Source: Archivesica marissinica (Eukaryota > Mollusca > Bivalvia > Venerida > Vesicomyidae). From it: 64,000 nucleotides of DNA. Below are positions 21,839 through 32,926 of this stretch, piece after piece. Within the stretch, counting starts at the first letter, position 1, and every line of letters starts with the position of its first letter. A program made the translations under genes and the position numbers. The DNA lies in the NCBI GenBank assembly GCA_014843695.1, contig CM026403.1, forward strand, positions 8,509,728-8,573,727, given 5' to 3'. A model generated the notes under the pieces. That model was not told the DNA's origin and made no database searches. It saw nothing but the letters and a program-made list of their open reading frames with translations.

Positions 21839-23209
21839 CAGGGCAGAAGAACAGCCATCACAAGAAAACCATGAACAACTTCAGAAAGCAAAGGCACAGT
21901 TTCAAAAATCTAAACTGGAAGCTACACGACGAAGTTGGAGGGAGAAAACTGCTGCCCTGAACCTTGAGAAGGACGGGAGGAAGTTGTGGAGGCTCACGAA
22001 ACAGCTAAATGATGAAGAAAATAGCAGACAGAAAATCACGTTGGATGAGGATGGGAAACTGTTGACCGGCAAAGAGACTGCAGACTGTCTCGCCAAAGCC
22101 TACCAGAAAGAGGGCAACATCAAAGTCACACGCCAACAGCAAAGAGAGGCACGGAAAGAACAGAAGGATAGAAGTAAAAGGCATACGGAACAAGACTCCA
22201 TGAAACTTCCACTTACATACCAGGAACTGTACACAGCGCTCAGACAACTGAAAAAGAGGAAGTCACCTGGACCAGATGGAATCTCCAATGAGATGCTAAC
22301 TCATCTTGGATGCTCAGCCATGCTGAAACTTCTTGACATCTTCAATCTTAGCTGGGAAGAAGGCATAGTTCCGCAGATCTGGAAGGAAGCCAACGTTATC
22401 CCAATCTACAAGAACGGCAAGGATAGAAAGAAAGCTTCCAGCTATCGCCCTATTAGTCTCACTAGCTGTGTGGTCAAGACAATGGAGACGATAGTTAACA
22501 AGAGACTCATGTGGTACCTTGAGACAGAAAACCTCCTATCCAAGGAACAAGCAGGATTCCGACAGTTCAGATGCACAGAGGACCAGGCAACATACCTCAC
22601 TCAGGAAGTTGAGGATGCATTCCAAGGCCAGAAGGTAGTTTTTGCAACCTGGATAGACCTCCAGAAGGCTTTTGACAAAGTCTGGACTGATGGGCTGCTG
22701 GTCAAGATGCAACGATGCGGAATTGCCGACAAGATGCTCCGATGGACCAAATCCTTCCTACACAATCGCAGAACCAGAGTACTAGTTGACAACCAGAAGA
22801 GCAAGAAATTCCTCATCCGACACGGTGTTCCTCAAGGAGGAGTGATCTCGCCTACGCTGTTCCTCATCTTCATCGATGACTTGCTTGCAGAGCTCCCAAA
22901 AGGTATCAAAGCAGCACTCTATGCCGACGACTTGGTCATGTGGTGTGTTGAAGAACATGCAACGACTGCCACATACAGAATGCAGATGGCCGCAGACAAG
23001 CTCACAGTATGGGCAGAAGACTGGTGCATCTCTATTAATAAGGAGAAGTCGTCAACCACACTCTTCACACTTTCCACCAAACAGAAAGCTGGAACCATCA
23101 AAGTCGGTGGAACTGCCTTGAAGACGGACAACGAGCCAACATACTTTGGGGTGACATTTGACAGGTGACATTTGACAGACGGCAGACATGGAAGCCACAT
23201 ATCCAGAAA
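21839..23209 (+). pseudogene. LINE reverse transcriptase, tandem copy 2 (partial)
   Basis: Repeats 19621-20990 at a constant offset of 2218 bp with few substitutions and no indel until 23165. It keeps GAG where copy 1 has TAG. It has its own lesion: GTGACATTTGACAG is duplicated (23151-23178), a 14-bp insertion that shifts the frame inside the ...GVTFDRRQTW motif. The copy runs into the 1000-N gap. The palm motifs, including ALYADDLVMW, are intact before the shift. Confidence 0.88.
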
Positions 23210-24209
23210 NNNNNNNNNNNNNNNNNNNNNNNNNNNNNNNNNNNNNNNNNNNNNNNNNNNNNNNNNNNNNNNNNNNNNNNNNNNNNNNNNNNNNNNNNNN
23301 NNNNNNNNNNNNNNNNNNNNNNNNNNNNNNNNNNNNNNNNNNNNNNNNNNNNNNNNNNNNNNNNNNNNNNNNNNNNNNNNNNNNNNNNNNNNNNNNNNNN
23401 NNNNNNNNNNNNNNNNNNNNNNNNNNNNNNNNNNNNNNNNNNNNNNNNNNNNNNNNNNNNNNNNNNNNNNNNNNNNNNNNNNNNNNNNNNNNNNNNNNNN
23501 NNNNNNNNNNNNNNNNNNNNNNNNNNNNNNNNNNNNNNNNNNNNNNNNNNNNNNNNNNNNNNNNNNNNNNNNNNNNNNNNNNNNNNNNNNNNNNNNNNNN
23601 NNNNNNNNNNNNNNNNNNNNNNNNNNNNNNNNNNNNNNNNNNNNNNNNNNNNNNNNNNNNNNNNNNNNNNNNNNNNNNNNNNNNNNNNNNNNNNNNNNNN
23701 NNNNNNNNNNNNNNNNNNNNNNNNNNNNNNNNNNNNNNNNNNNNNNNNNNNNNNNNNNNNNNNNNNNNNNNNNNNNNNNNNNNNNNNNNNNNNNNNNNNN
23801 NNNNNNNNNNNNNNNNNNNNNNNNNNNNNNNNNNNNNNNNNNNNNNNNNNNNNNNNNNNNNNNNNNNNNNNNNNNNNNNNNNNNNNNNNNNNNNNNNNNN
23901 NNNNNNNNNNNNNNNNNNNNNNNNNNNNNNNNNNNNNNNNNNNNNNNNNNNNNNNNNNNNNNNNNNNNNNNNNNNNNNNNNNNNNNNNNNNNNNNNNNNN
24001 NNNNNNNNNNNNNNNNNNNNNNNNNNNNNNNNNNNNNNNNNNNNNNNNNNNNNNNNNNNNNNNNNNNNNNNNNNNNNNNNNNNNNNNNNNNNNNNNNNNN
24101 NNNNNNNNNNNNNNNNNNNNNNNNNNNNNNNNNNNNNNNNNNNNNNNNNNNNNNNNNNNNNNNNNNNNNNNNNNNNNNNNNNNNNNNNNNNNNNNNNNNN
24201 NNNNNNNNN
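23210..24209. other. assembly gap, exactly 1000 N
   Basis: Nominal scaffold gap. LINE sequence lies on the left and the 42-bp array on the right. Confidence 0.99.
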
Positions 24210-27200
24210 TCTCTCAGAGTGTTATCCTCTATACCAGCGCCGGGGTTTGCATCTCTCAGAGTGTTATCCTCTATACCAACGTGTGGGTTTGCATCTCTCA
24301 GAGTGCTATCCTCTATATCAGCGCCGGGGTTTGCATTTCTCAGAGTGTTATTCTCTATACCAGCGCCGGGGTTTGCATCTCTCAGAGTGTTATCCTCTAT
24401 ACCAGCGCCGGGGTTTGCATCTCTCAGAGTGTTATCCTCTATACCAACGTGTGGGTTTGCATCTCTCAGAGTGCTATCCTCTATATCAGCGCCGGGGTTT
24501 GCATTTCTCAGAGTGTTATTCTCTATACCAGCGCCGGGGTTTGCATCTCTCAGAGTGCTATCCTCTATACCAGCGCAGGGGTTTGCATCTCTCAGAGTGC
24601 TATCCTCTATACCAGCGTAGGGGTTTGTATCTCACAGAGTGCTATCCTCTATACCAGCGTAGGGGTTTGTATCTCTCCTAGTGCTATCCTCTATACCAGT
24701 GCAGGGTTTGTATCTCTCCTAGTGCTATCCTCTATACCAGTGCAGGGTTTGCATCTCTCCTAGTGCTATCCTCTATACCAGTGCAGGGTTTGTATCTCTC
24801 CTAGTGCTATCCTCTATACCAGTGCAGGGTTTGTATCTCTCATAGTGCTATCCTCTATACCAGTGAAGGGTTTGCATCTCTCCTAGTGCTATCCTCTATA
24901 CCAGTGCAGGGTTTGTATTTCTCCTAATGATATCCTCTATACTAGTGCAGGGTTTGCATCTCTCCTAGTGCTATCCTCTATACTAGTGCAGGGTTTGTAT
25001 ATCTCCTAGTGATATCCTCTATACCAGCGCAGGGTTTGTATCTCTCCTAGTGATATCCTCTATACCAGTACAGGGGTTTGTATCTCTCCTAGTGCTATCC
25101 TCTATACCAGCGCAGGGCTTTGCATCTCTCCTAGTGCTATCCTCTATGCCAGCACGGGCTTTGCATCTCTCCTAGTGCTATCCTCCATGCCAGCACGGGC
25201 TTTGCATCTCTTCTAGTGCTATCCTCTATTCCAGCGCAGGGGGTTACATCTCTCCTAGTGCTATCCTCTATTCCAGATCGGGGGGTTTGCATCTCTCCTA
25301 GTGCTATCCTCTATACCAGCTCGGGTGGTTTGTATCTCTCCTAGTGCTATCCTCTATGCCAGCACGGGCTTTGCATCTCTCCTAGTGCTATCCTCCATGC
25401 CAGCACGGGCTATGCATCTCTCCTAGTGCTATCCTCTATTCCAGCGCAGGGGCTTACATCTCTCCTAGTGCTATCCTCTATTCCAGCTCGGGGGGTTTGC
25501 ATCTCTCCTAGTGCTATTCTCTATACCAGCTCGAGGGCCTCTCAGCTCTCCTAGTGTTATCCTCTATACCAGCATGGGGGTTTGCATCTCTCCGAGTGCT
25601 ATCCTCTATACCAGCGTAGGGGGTTACATCTCTCCTAGTTATATCCTCTATTCCAGCGAAGGGGGTTACATCTCTCCTAGTGCTATCCTCTATACAAGCT
25701 CGGGGGTTTGCATCTCTCCTAGTGCTATTCTCTATACCAGCTCGGGGGCCTTGCATCTCTCCTAGTGCTATCCTCTATACCAGCATGGGGGTTTGCATCT
25801 CTCCGAGTGCTATCATCTATACCAGCATGGGGGTTTGCATCTCTCAGAGTGCTATCCTCTATACCAGCGTAGGGGTTTGTATCTCACAGAGTGCTATCCT
25901 CTATACCAGCGTAGGGGTTTTGTATCTCTCCTAGTGCTATCCTCTATACCAGTGCAGGGTTTGTATCTCTCCTAGTGCTATCCTCTATACCAGTGCAGGG
26001 TTTGCATCTCTCCTAGTGCTATCCTCTATACAAGTGCAGGGTTTGTATCTCTCCTAGTGCTATCCTCTATACCAGTGCAGGGTTTGTATCTCTCATAGTG
26101 CTATCCTCTATACCAGTGAAGGGTTTGCATCTCTCCTAGTGCTATCCTCTATACCAGTGCAGGGTTTGTATTTCTCCTAATGATATCCTCTATACCAGTG
26201 CAGGGTTTGCATCTCTCCTAGTGCTATCCTCTATACTAGTGCAGGGTTTGTATATCTCCTAGTGATATCCTCTATACCAGTGCAGGGTTTGCATGTCTCC
26301 TAGTGCTATCCTCTATACCAGCGCGGGGTTTGTATCTCTCAGAGTGCTATCCTCTATACCAGTGCAGGGTTTGCATCTCTCAGAGTGCTATCCTCTATAC
26401 CAATGCAGGCTTTGCATCTCACAGAGTGCTATCCTCTATACCAGTGCAGGGTTTATCTCTCCTAGTGATATCCTCTATACCAGTGCAGGGTTTGCATCTC
26501 TCCGAGTGCTATCCTCTATACCAGTGCAGGGTTTGTATCTCTCCTAGTGCTATCCTCTATACCAGCGCATGGGTTTGTATCTCTCCTAGTGCTATCCTCT
26601 ATACCAGCGCGGAGGTTTGTATCTCTCCTAGTGCTATCCTCTATACCAGCGTAGGGGTTTGTATCTCTCCTAGTGCTATCCTCTATACCAGCGCAGGGGT
26701 TTGCATCTCTCCTAGTGCTATCCTCTATACCAGCGCGGGGGTTTGCATCTCTCCGAGTGCTATCCTCTATACCAGCGCGGGGGTTAACAGCTCTCCTAGT
26801 GCTATCCTCTATACAAGCTCGGGGGGTTTGTATCTCTCCGAGTGCTATCCACTATACCAGCGCGGGGGTTTGCATCTCTCTGAGTGCTATCCACTATACC
26901 AGCTCGGGGGGTTTGTATCTCTCCTAGTGCTATTCTCTATACCAGTGCAGGGTTTGTATCTCTCATAGTGATATCCTCTATACCAGTGCAGGGTTTGTAT
27001 CTCTCCGAGTGCTATCTTCTATACCAGTGCAGGGTTTGCATCTCTCCGATTGCTATCCTCTATACCAGTGCAGGGTTTGCATCTCTCCGAGTGCTATCTT
27101 CTATACCAGCGCAGGGGTTTGTATCTCTCCTAGTGCTATCCTCTATACCAGCTCGGGGGGTTTGCATCTCTCCTAGTGCTATCCTCTATACTAGCTCGGG

Positions 27201-29395
27201 GGGTTTGTATCTCTCCTAGTGCTATCCTCTATACCAGCTCGGGGGTTTTGTATCTCTCCTAGTGCTATCCTCTATACCAGCTCGGGGGGTTTGCATCTCT
27301 CCTAGTGCTATCCTCTATACCAGCGTGGGGGTTTGTATCTCTCCTAGTGATATCCTCTATACCAGCGTAGGGGTTTGTATCTCTCCTAGTGCTATCCTCT
27401 ATACCAGCGCGGGGGTTTGCATCTCTCCTAGTGCTATCCTCTATACCAGCGTAGGGGTTTGTATCTCTCCTAGTGCTATCCTCTATACCAGCGTATGGGT
27501 TTGTATCTCTGCTAGTGCTATCCTCTATACCAGTGCAGAGGTTTGCATCTCTCCGAGTGCTATCCTCTATACCAGTGCAGGGGTTTGTATCTCTCCTAGT
27601 GCTATCCTCTATACCAGCTCGGGGGGTTTGCATCTCTCCTAGTGCTATCCTCTATACTAGCTCGGGGGGTTTGTATCTCTCCTAGTGCTATCCTCTATAC
27701 CAGCTCGGGGGTTTTGTATCTCTCCTAGTGCTATCCTCTATACCAGCTCGGGGGGTTTGCATCTCTCCTAGTGCTATCCTCTATACCAGCGTGGGGGTTT
27801 GTATCTCTCCTAGTGATATCCTCTATACCAGCGTAGGGGTTTGTATCTCTCCTAGTGCTATCCTCTATACCAGCGCGGGGGTTTGCATCTCTCCTAGTGC
27901 TATCCTCTATACCAGCGTAGGGGTTTGTATCTCTCCTAGTGCTATCCTCTATACCAGCGTATGGGTTTGTATCTCTGCTAGTGCTATCCTCTATACCAGT
28001 GCAGAGGTTTGCATCTCTCCTAGTGCTATCCTCTATACCAGTGCAGGGGTTTGTATCTCTCCTAGTGCTATCCTCTATACCAGCTCGGGGGGTTTGCATC
28101 TCTCCTAGTGCTATCCTCTATACCAGTGCAGGGTTTGTATCTCTCCTAGTGATATCCTCTATATCAACGCAGGGGGTTTGTATCTCTCCTAGTGCTATTC
28201 TCTATACCAGCGCAGGGGGTTTGTATCTCTCCTAGTACTATCCTCTATACCAGCGCAGGGTTTGCATCTCTCCTAGTGCTATCCTCTATGCCAGCACGGG
28301 CTTTGCATCTCTCCTAGTGCTATCCTCTATGCCAGAACGGGCTTTGCATCTCTCCTAGTGCTATCCTCTATTCCAGCGCATGGGGTTACATATCTCCTAG
28401 TGCTATCCTCTATACCAGCTCGGGGGAGTTGCATCTCTCCTAATGCTATCCTCTATACCAGCTCGGGGGCCTTGCATCTCTCCTAGTGTTATCCTCTATA
28501 CCAGCATGGGGGTTTGCATCTCTCAGAGTGCTATCATCTATACCAGCATGGGGGTTTGCATCTCTCAGAATGCTATCCTCTATACCAGCGTAGGGGTTTG
28601 CATCTCTCCTAGTGCTATCCTCTATACCAGCGCGGGGGTTAACAGCTCTCCTAGTGCTATCCTCTATACCAGCGCGGGGGGTTTGCATCTCTCCTAGTGC
28701 TATCCTCTATACCAGCGCGGGGGGTTTGTATCTCTCCTAGTGCTATCCTCTATACCAGCGCGGGGGGTTTGTATCTCTCCTAGTGCTATCCTCTATACCA
28801 GCGCGGGGGGTTTGCATCTCTCCGAGTGCTATCCACTATACCAGCTCGGGGGGTTTGTATCTCTCAGAGTGCTATCCTCTATACCAGCGCGGGGGGTTTG
28901 CATCTCTCCTAGTGCTATCCTCTATACTAGCGCAGGGGTTTGCATCTCTCCGAGTGCTATCCTCTATACCAGCGCGGGGGTTTGCATCTCTCCGAGTGCT
29001 ATCCTCTATACCAGCGCGGGGGTTAACAGGTCTCCTAGTGCTATCCTCTATACAAGCTCGGGGGGTTTGTATCTCTCCGAGTGCTATCCACTATACCAGC
29101 GCGGGTGTTTGCATCTCTCTGAGTGCTATCCACTATACCAGCTCGGGGGGTTTGTATCTCTCCTAGTGCTATCCTCTATACCAGCGTGGGGGTTTGTATC
29201 TCTCAGAGTGCTATCCTCTATACCAGTGCAGGGGTTTGCATCTCTCCAAGTGCTATCCTCTATACCAGTGCAGGGGTTTGCATCTCTCCAAGTGCTATCC
29301 TCTATACTAGTGCAGGGGTTTGTATCTCTCATAGTGCTATCCTCTATACCAGCTCGGGGGGGGGAGGTTGTATCTCTCCAAAGTGTATCGTTCAT
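24210..29395. repeat. 42-bp minisatellite, about 120 copies
   Basis: Unit of 41-43 bp: TTTGCATCTCTCCTAGTGC then TATCCTCTATACCAGCGCGGGGG. Variation sits mainly in the G-rich end (GTGCAGGG, GCGTAGGGG, CTCGGGGGG) and in CTAG/CGAG/AGAG. Because 42 is a multiple of three, many 80-240-codon frames stay open on both strands; they translate to the same short periodic peptides and are not genes. The left end is lost in the gap. Confidence 0.97.
27250..28185. repeat. 466-bp higher-order duplication inside the 42-bp array
   Basis: The block starting near 27262 recurs at 27728 with offset 466 (11 units) and is almost identical over about 400 bp; one visible difference is CCGAG versus CCTAG (about 27556 against 28020). 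This marks a recent block duplication within older, diverged units. Confidence 0.85.
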
Positions 29396-29486
29396 AGTTT
29401 TACAGGTATCTACAGGTTTGTATACTGGCATTTTAGGGTGGTTGAATATATAATCCAGTTCTGGCAAATAGCGATCTTACAATCGT

Positions 29487-29700
29487 GTGGCATCCTTGTT
29501 CCAGTGGTAGAGCGTCGGATTTGGAATCGATCGGTCCCGGGTTCGATACTCGGTCATGCTACGTATGTAGTGGCATTGATCAAGGCATCTCACACACATT
29601 GCTTAGTACTGGTTAACCACTTAGGTCGGCTAAGCCTGCCCAGGAAAACGTATCTACGACCCCGCAAGAGGGGACATAAATGGAACATACATACAATATA
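29487..29700 (+). mobile_element. tRNA-headed SINE, family B-like
   Basis: The head has TTGTTCCAGTGGTAGAGCG and CCGGGTTCGATACTCGG (A and B boxes). The body shares GTACTGGTTAACCAC and GCCTGCCCAGGAAA with the family B SINE at 30484-30722. The tail (CGCAAGAGGGGACATAAATGG) differs. Confidence 0.7.
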
Positions 29701-29870
29701 ATACCATTGCACAACTAACATGCACTAGTTGCGCTCAAACACAGAACTTTCTTGTATTTAGTTAACGTATTGTCCAACCAACAACAAAGGAACATCAATG
29801 ATTTTGAAATCTAGCATTGTTAGTATTTAAATAAATCTAAGTACTATTCATTGTGAAATTTTAATTTCAG

Positions 29871-29920
29871 CTACAAATTACATTTTGATGAAGCCGATAA
29901 ATACGAAACCAATAAAAGAG
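29871..29920 (+). CDS. candidate small internal exon
   Basis: A 50-nt open stretch between TTTTAATTTCAG and GTAATG, encoding YKLHFDEADKYETNKR with split codons at both ends. Its end phase fits the candidate exon at 30819. No family recognised. It could be chance; only splice signals and phase support it. Confidence 0.3.
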
Positions 29921-30483
29921 GTAATGATCAATTACACGTTAATTAATTCAGACATCATTACGAATTGCCATACGTTGTTATTGTTGTCGTCGTTGTAGTC
30001 TTGTCGTCGTCGTTGTTGTATGAATATTTCTTCAACCGTTCGTTCGTCTGCTTGTCCGTCCGGCTACTATCTTCTCAGCGGCATATATCGAAAGGCATTG
30101 AAGGAAATAAATTGATACAGTGATATAGGTCAATGGGTTCTTTGAAGAACCCAAGAACAATAACTTGAATAAGCATACTTATTGTGCAAACTGAATTATC
30201 TCCCTTTATCACTTAGTGAACTGCATGTCCTGATAGTAAATGCTTGACCGGGGCATATCTGTAGACGTACTAGGTAAGGTAGAAGGTACACGATGCAGGC
30301 CCGTAGCCACACTGAGGCACGCCGAGGCAGCTGTATCGGTTAAAATTTCCAAATCAAACAAAAAAATTAAATAAATAAAATGAAAAAAATATTCCTTTGC
30401 TGTATAAAATGTTGAAAGGTCAATACATAATTATACGTCTACACTCATTCAATCAAACAACGCAGTAAATCGCTTCTGTCCGC

Positions 30484-30722
30484 CTCCGTGGTCGAGTGGT
30501 TAAGGTCTCTGACTTATATACCACTGTAACCTATCATCACCGATGGTCACGGGTTCGAGCCCCGCTCAGACCGTGTCTCATTTATATGAAAAAGTTGGTA
30601 GTTTCTTGCGGAGGTTGGTGCACTAAGTACTGGTTAACCACTGGAGCCTGCCCAGGAAATGTGTTGTTAGGTAAACTGCCAGTCGCTCAAATGGGAAACC
30701 GGTAGCGACGTTAAATAAACTT
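30484..30722 (+). mobile_element. tRNA-derived SINE family B
   Basis: The head, CCGTGGTCGAGTGGTTAAGG with GGGTTCGAGCCCC, resembles a Ser-type tRNA with a long variable arm. The body has GAAAAAGTTGGTAGTTTCTTG, GTACTGGTTAACCACTGGAG and GTTAGGTAAACTGCC, and the tail GGTAGCGACGTTAAATAAAC. The tail is close to that of family A, although head and body differ. Confidence 0.8.
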
Positions 30723-30818
30723 AAATTTAAAAAAATCGCTTCTATACCCCAACAATTTTAAACAAGAATTAGTATTTTGTAGTAACTGAATGGTCTCCGC
30801 TTTTCCGTTGTATTATAG

Positions 30819-30919
30819 ACATAGTATATAGAATTATCGTCGGGAACTTAGTGGAAACAGTATTGAAGAAATTAACTGAAACTGTACAGAAACCCCTGCT
30901 ACTTGCCTTCACCCACTAG
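30819..30919 (+). CDS. candidate terminal exon
   Basis: Acceptor TTGTATTATAG, open to a TAG at 30917-30919. Joined to 29871-29920 it gives DIVYRIIVGNL then VETVLKKLTETVQKPLL. No domain recognised; weak evidence. Confidence 0.3.
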
Positions 30920-31100
30920 ATAATGTTATCTTCAAATTGCCAATTCCAGTTTGTGGAAAAACAAAATGTTCAGCAAAATGTTTTGCCTTTCATTGCTCTC
31001 TGCTATCTGCCTACAACGTGCAATGGCGTGTAGGTCTACATACAATAGCCAACATGACATACCATACTTTACATGATGAATGTGTTTGGGGGGGGGGGTA

Positions 31101-31353
31101 CGTTTATTTATCATCGCTACAGGTTAGATTAGTAATTTTAGATTTTGCAGGATAGTGCAATGATACAGACAGAGATCCATTCCAGAGTCTCCTCTGGTTC
31201 TTTCACGTGTACGGTGTAATGCACCGACATGAGACCTCGGTTTAAAGTCCCATCTGAAAGACTGTTAATTTTATTAGTGTCAGACGGGGATCGAACATGC
31301 GATCCCTGTATTACCAGTCCAGCGTGTTACCACTGGACTAGAGATCCGTCTGT
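31101..31353 (-). mobile_element. SINE family A, reverse orientation
   Basis: Reverse copy: GTTTATTTATC on the left, CTCCTCTGGTTCTTTCACG, GACATGAGACCTCGG, then the tRNA head ending GGACTAGAGATCCGTCTG. Direct repeats ATGATGAATGT (31073-31083 and 31354-31364) are its target duplication. A poly-G run (31088-31097) lies at its left edge. Confidence 0.85.
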
Positions 31354-31364
31354 ATGATGAATGT

Positions 31365-31815
31365 TATTAAATATTGACTTAACTGTATTAGTAAAACGCG
31401 ATAACTGTGGCATTTATTTACCAATACTGGATTGACCCATAACAATGGAATTGGGAATTGGGGTGGACATGGTATGCGATTTATATCTAATATCGCAAGT
31501 TTGAATCAAGTAGCTACGTGGTCTAGTGGATAAAACATGTACTTTGTAATATTGCTTTCCTGGATCGAATCCTCGGCGTTGCGTCATTTTTTATTTTTGA
31601 CAACCAGATTTCTTTACCTGGAGAAGTACACAAGTAAATATATTTGCAACATGATGTTCTTGTGCACTAATACCGAGTATATTTGAAATTTGTGTCATAT
31701 TAGATTACATATAGAATCTAGTAACATCGTAAACATTAAAATGAATAAAGAAAATTCTTGCAATGAGAATGAAACGAAAAGAGGAGCGATTTCGTAAGAC
31801 CGATATATATTGCAG
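31365..31815. other. A/T-rich intergenic DNA, no gene seen
   Basis: A possible degenerate tRNA-like head lies around 31509-31580 (AGCTACGTGGTCTAGTGG, GGATCGAATCC). Otherwise nothing recognised. Confidence 0.45.
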
Positions 31816-31919
31816 TGGAACAAGCTTGTGAGCGGTTCATTATTGAAGTTAGTGATGAGGAGGGAACAGACACCACAGGTGAGCAGGATGGCTACTCAGA
31901 CACGGACAGTGCATTTTGA
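31816..31919 (+). CDS. candidate acidic terminal exon
   Basis: Acceptor TATATATTGCAG, open frame to TGA at 31917-31919. It encodes EQACERFIIEVSDEEGTD followed by a tail ending DTDSAF, with AATAAA about 40 bp later. The acidic tail and poly(A)-like signal suit a terminal exon, but no partner exon can be assigned. Confidence 0.3.
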
Positions 31920-32200
31920 TGAACATTTGTATAATTATATGGCATGGCATGTACACATAAATAAAAAAGAAAAAAAGAAATATATCTAAATAATTTTTTT
32001 AAAAACAACAACAAAAAAACGTTATTGGAAAAGTGGTTCGACATTTACACCACACAAAGACAATAATTATATAATATTGCAAGTCGGATAAACTATCCAC
32101 TAGCATCGGTTACAAAATAAATCAACGCATTTAAATTTAAGAATACGAAAATATACAAATTAACGCCAATTATAGGATAATAATCCTGGCTTACCTGTAT
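31920..32200. other. A/T-rich intergenic DNA
   Basis: Poly-A-rich sequence (31960-32020) with nothing else recognised. Confidence 0.5.
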
Positions 32201-32554
32201 TAGACTGGGACAATTTCAGCGAAATGTTGGCGCTTAGAGTTTATGAGGCGTTTTTGAGGAAAAGTTGGCAAACAACTTTTTCCAAGGGATTTGGGTATGC
32301 TGAAAATGAATATTTTGTTTGCCAAGCTCAATTTTGATTTTTCGGTACCCAAATTGCTAAAAACAAAAATGGCCGCCATTGGAAACTTTAAACGCCCATA
32401 ACTTTTGAATGAAGGGTGATAAAGCTTAATTGTTTGCACCAAATACCATGTTTTTGATGCCTACGAACACACTGAACTCATCATAATGGAGCTATGTTCA
32501 ATATAAATGGGTGGACAATAATATAAGTGGCATTTCATTTGAAAACTGACAAAT
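32201..32554 (+). repeat. long terminal inverted repeat (right copy) of the transposon-like element
   Basis: Matches 15468-15814 with scattered differences, in the same window orientation. It sits about 370 bp downstream (3') of the minus-strand C-terminal coding half, so relative to the coding direction it is the inverted partner of the left copy. The similarity begins at TAGACT..GGACAATTTCAG and ends at GAAAACTGACAAAT. Confidence 0.7.
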
Positions 32555-32926
32555 AATAAACAAAATCAGAACGTTAGATCATGAAATGCCTTTATATTAC
32601 CAGAGGCATGGCACATAGTGACTGATAATATTAATAAGTGTATTTTACATGATTTATAAACTGTCCAACATATATTATACATAGTAGGAAAACTAGGCCG
32701 TAATGTTATTCAGCATATTATATTATGTTTAAATAGTAAATGTCTATAACGGTGTACTGTATCGCAAGTCTTTGAAGTATTTCTTTCAGCTTCATTTGTT
32801 CATGCAAATGTTGTCACTGTCTACACACTTGCAGGATCCAGTGCATGTCAGTTTGCCCTTTCTGCAGGTGCAACTCTGTGATTTACAGCCTTTTGTGCAT
32901 CCACATGCAACAATGTCCTTGCATGA
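32555..32926 (-). other. 3' noncoding part of the transposon-like element
   Basis: A/T-rich, between the C-terminal stop (32927) and the terminal repeat. No ORF of note on either strand. Confidence 0.45.

Larger units (their letters stand above)
18186..23209 (+). mobile_element. non-LTR retrotransposon (LINE) with APE endonuclease, RT and RNase H, rearranged
   Basis: The element begins with a noncoding leader (18186-18702, including GGGTCCTCGGGTGGCGG). It then has an APE-type endonuclease (from 18703), a reverse transcriptase and an RNase H domain. The RNase H tail, Asp-Glu-Asp pattern and domain order suggest the I/Nimb-like group, although the clade is not certain. It is dead: a +1 frameshift near 19565, a stop at 20393-20395, and a 2218-bp internal tandem duplication (19621-21838 repeated from 21839) running into a scaffold gap. 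No gag-like ORF1 is visible. Confidence 0.88.

Noticed and set aside
24210..29700. Periodic Ser/Ile/Tyr-rich and Arg/Asp-rich open frames in the 42-bp array
   Set aside because: Every frame of a 42-bp repeat that lacks a stop stays open. There is no start context, splice signal or known domain.
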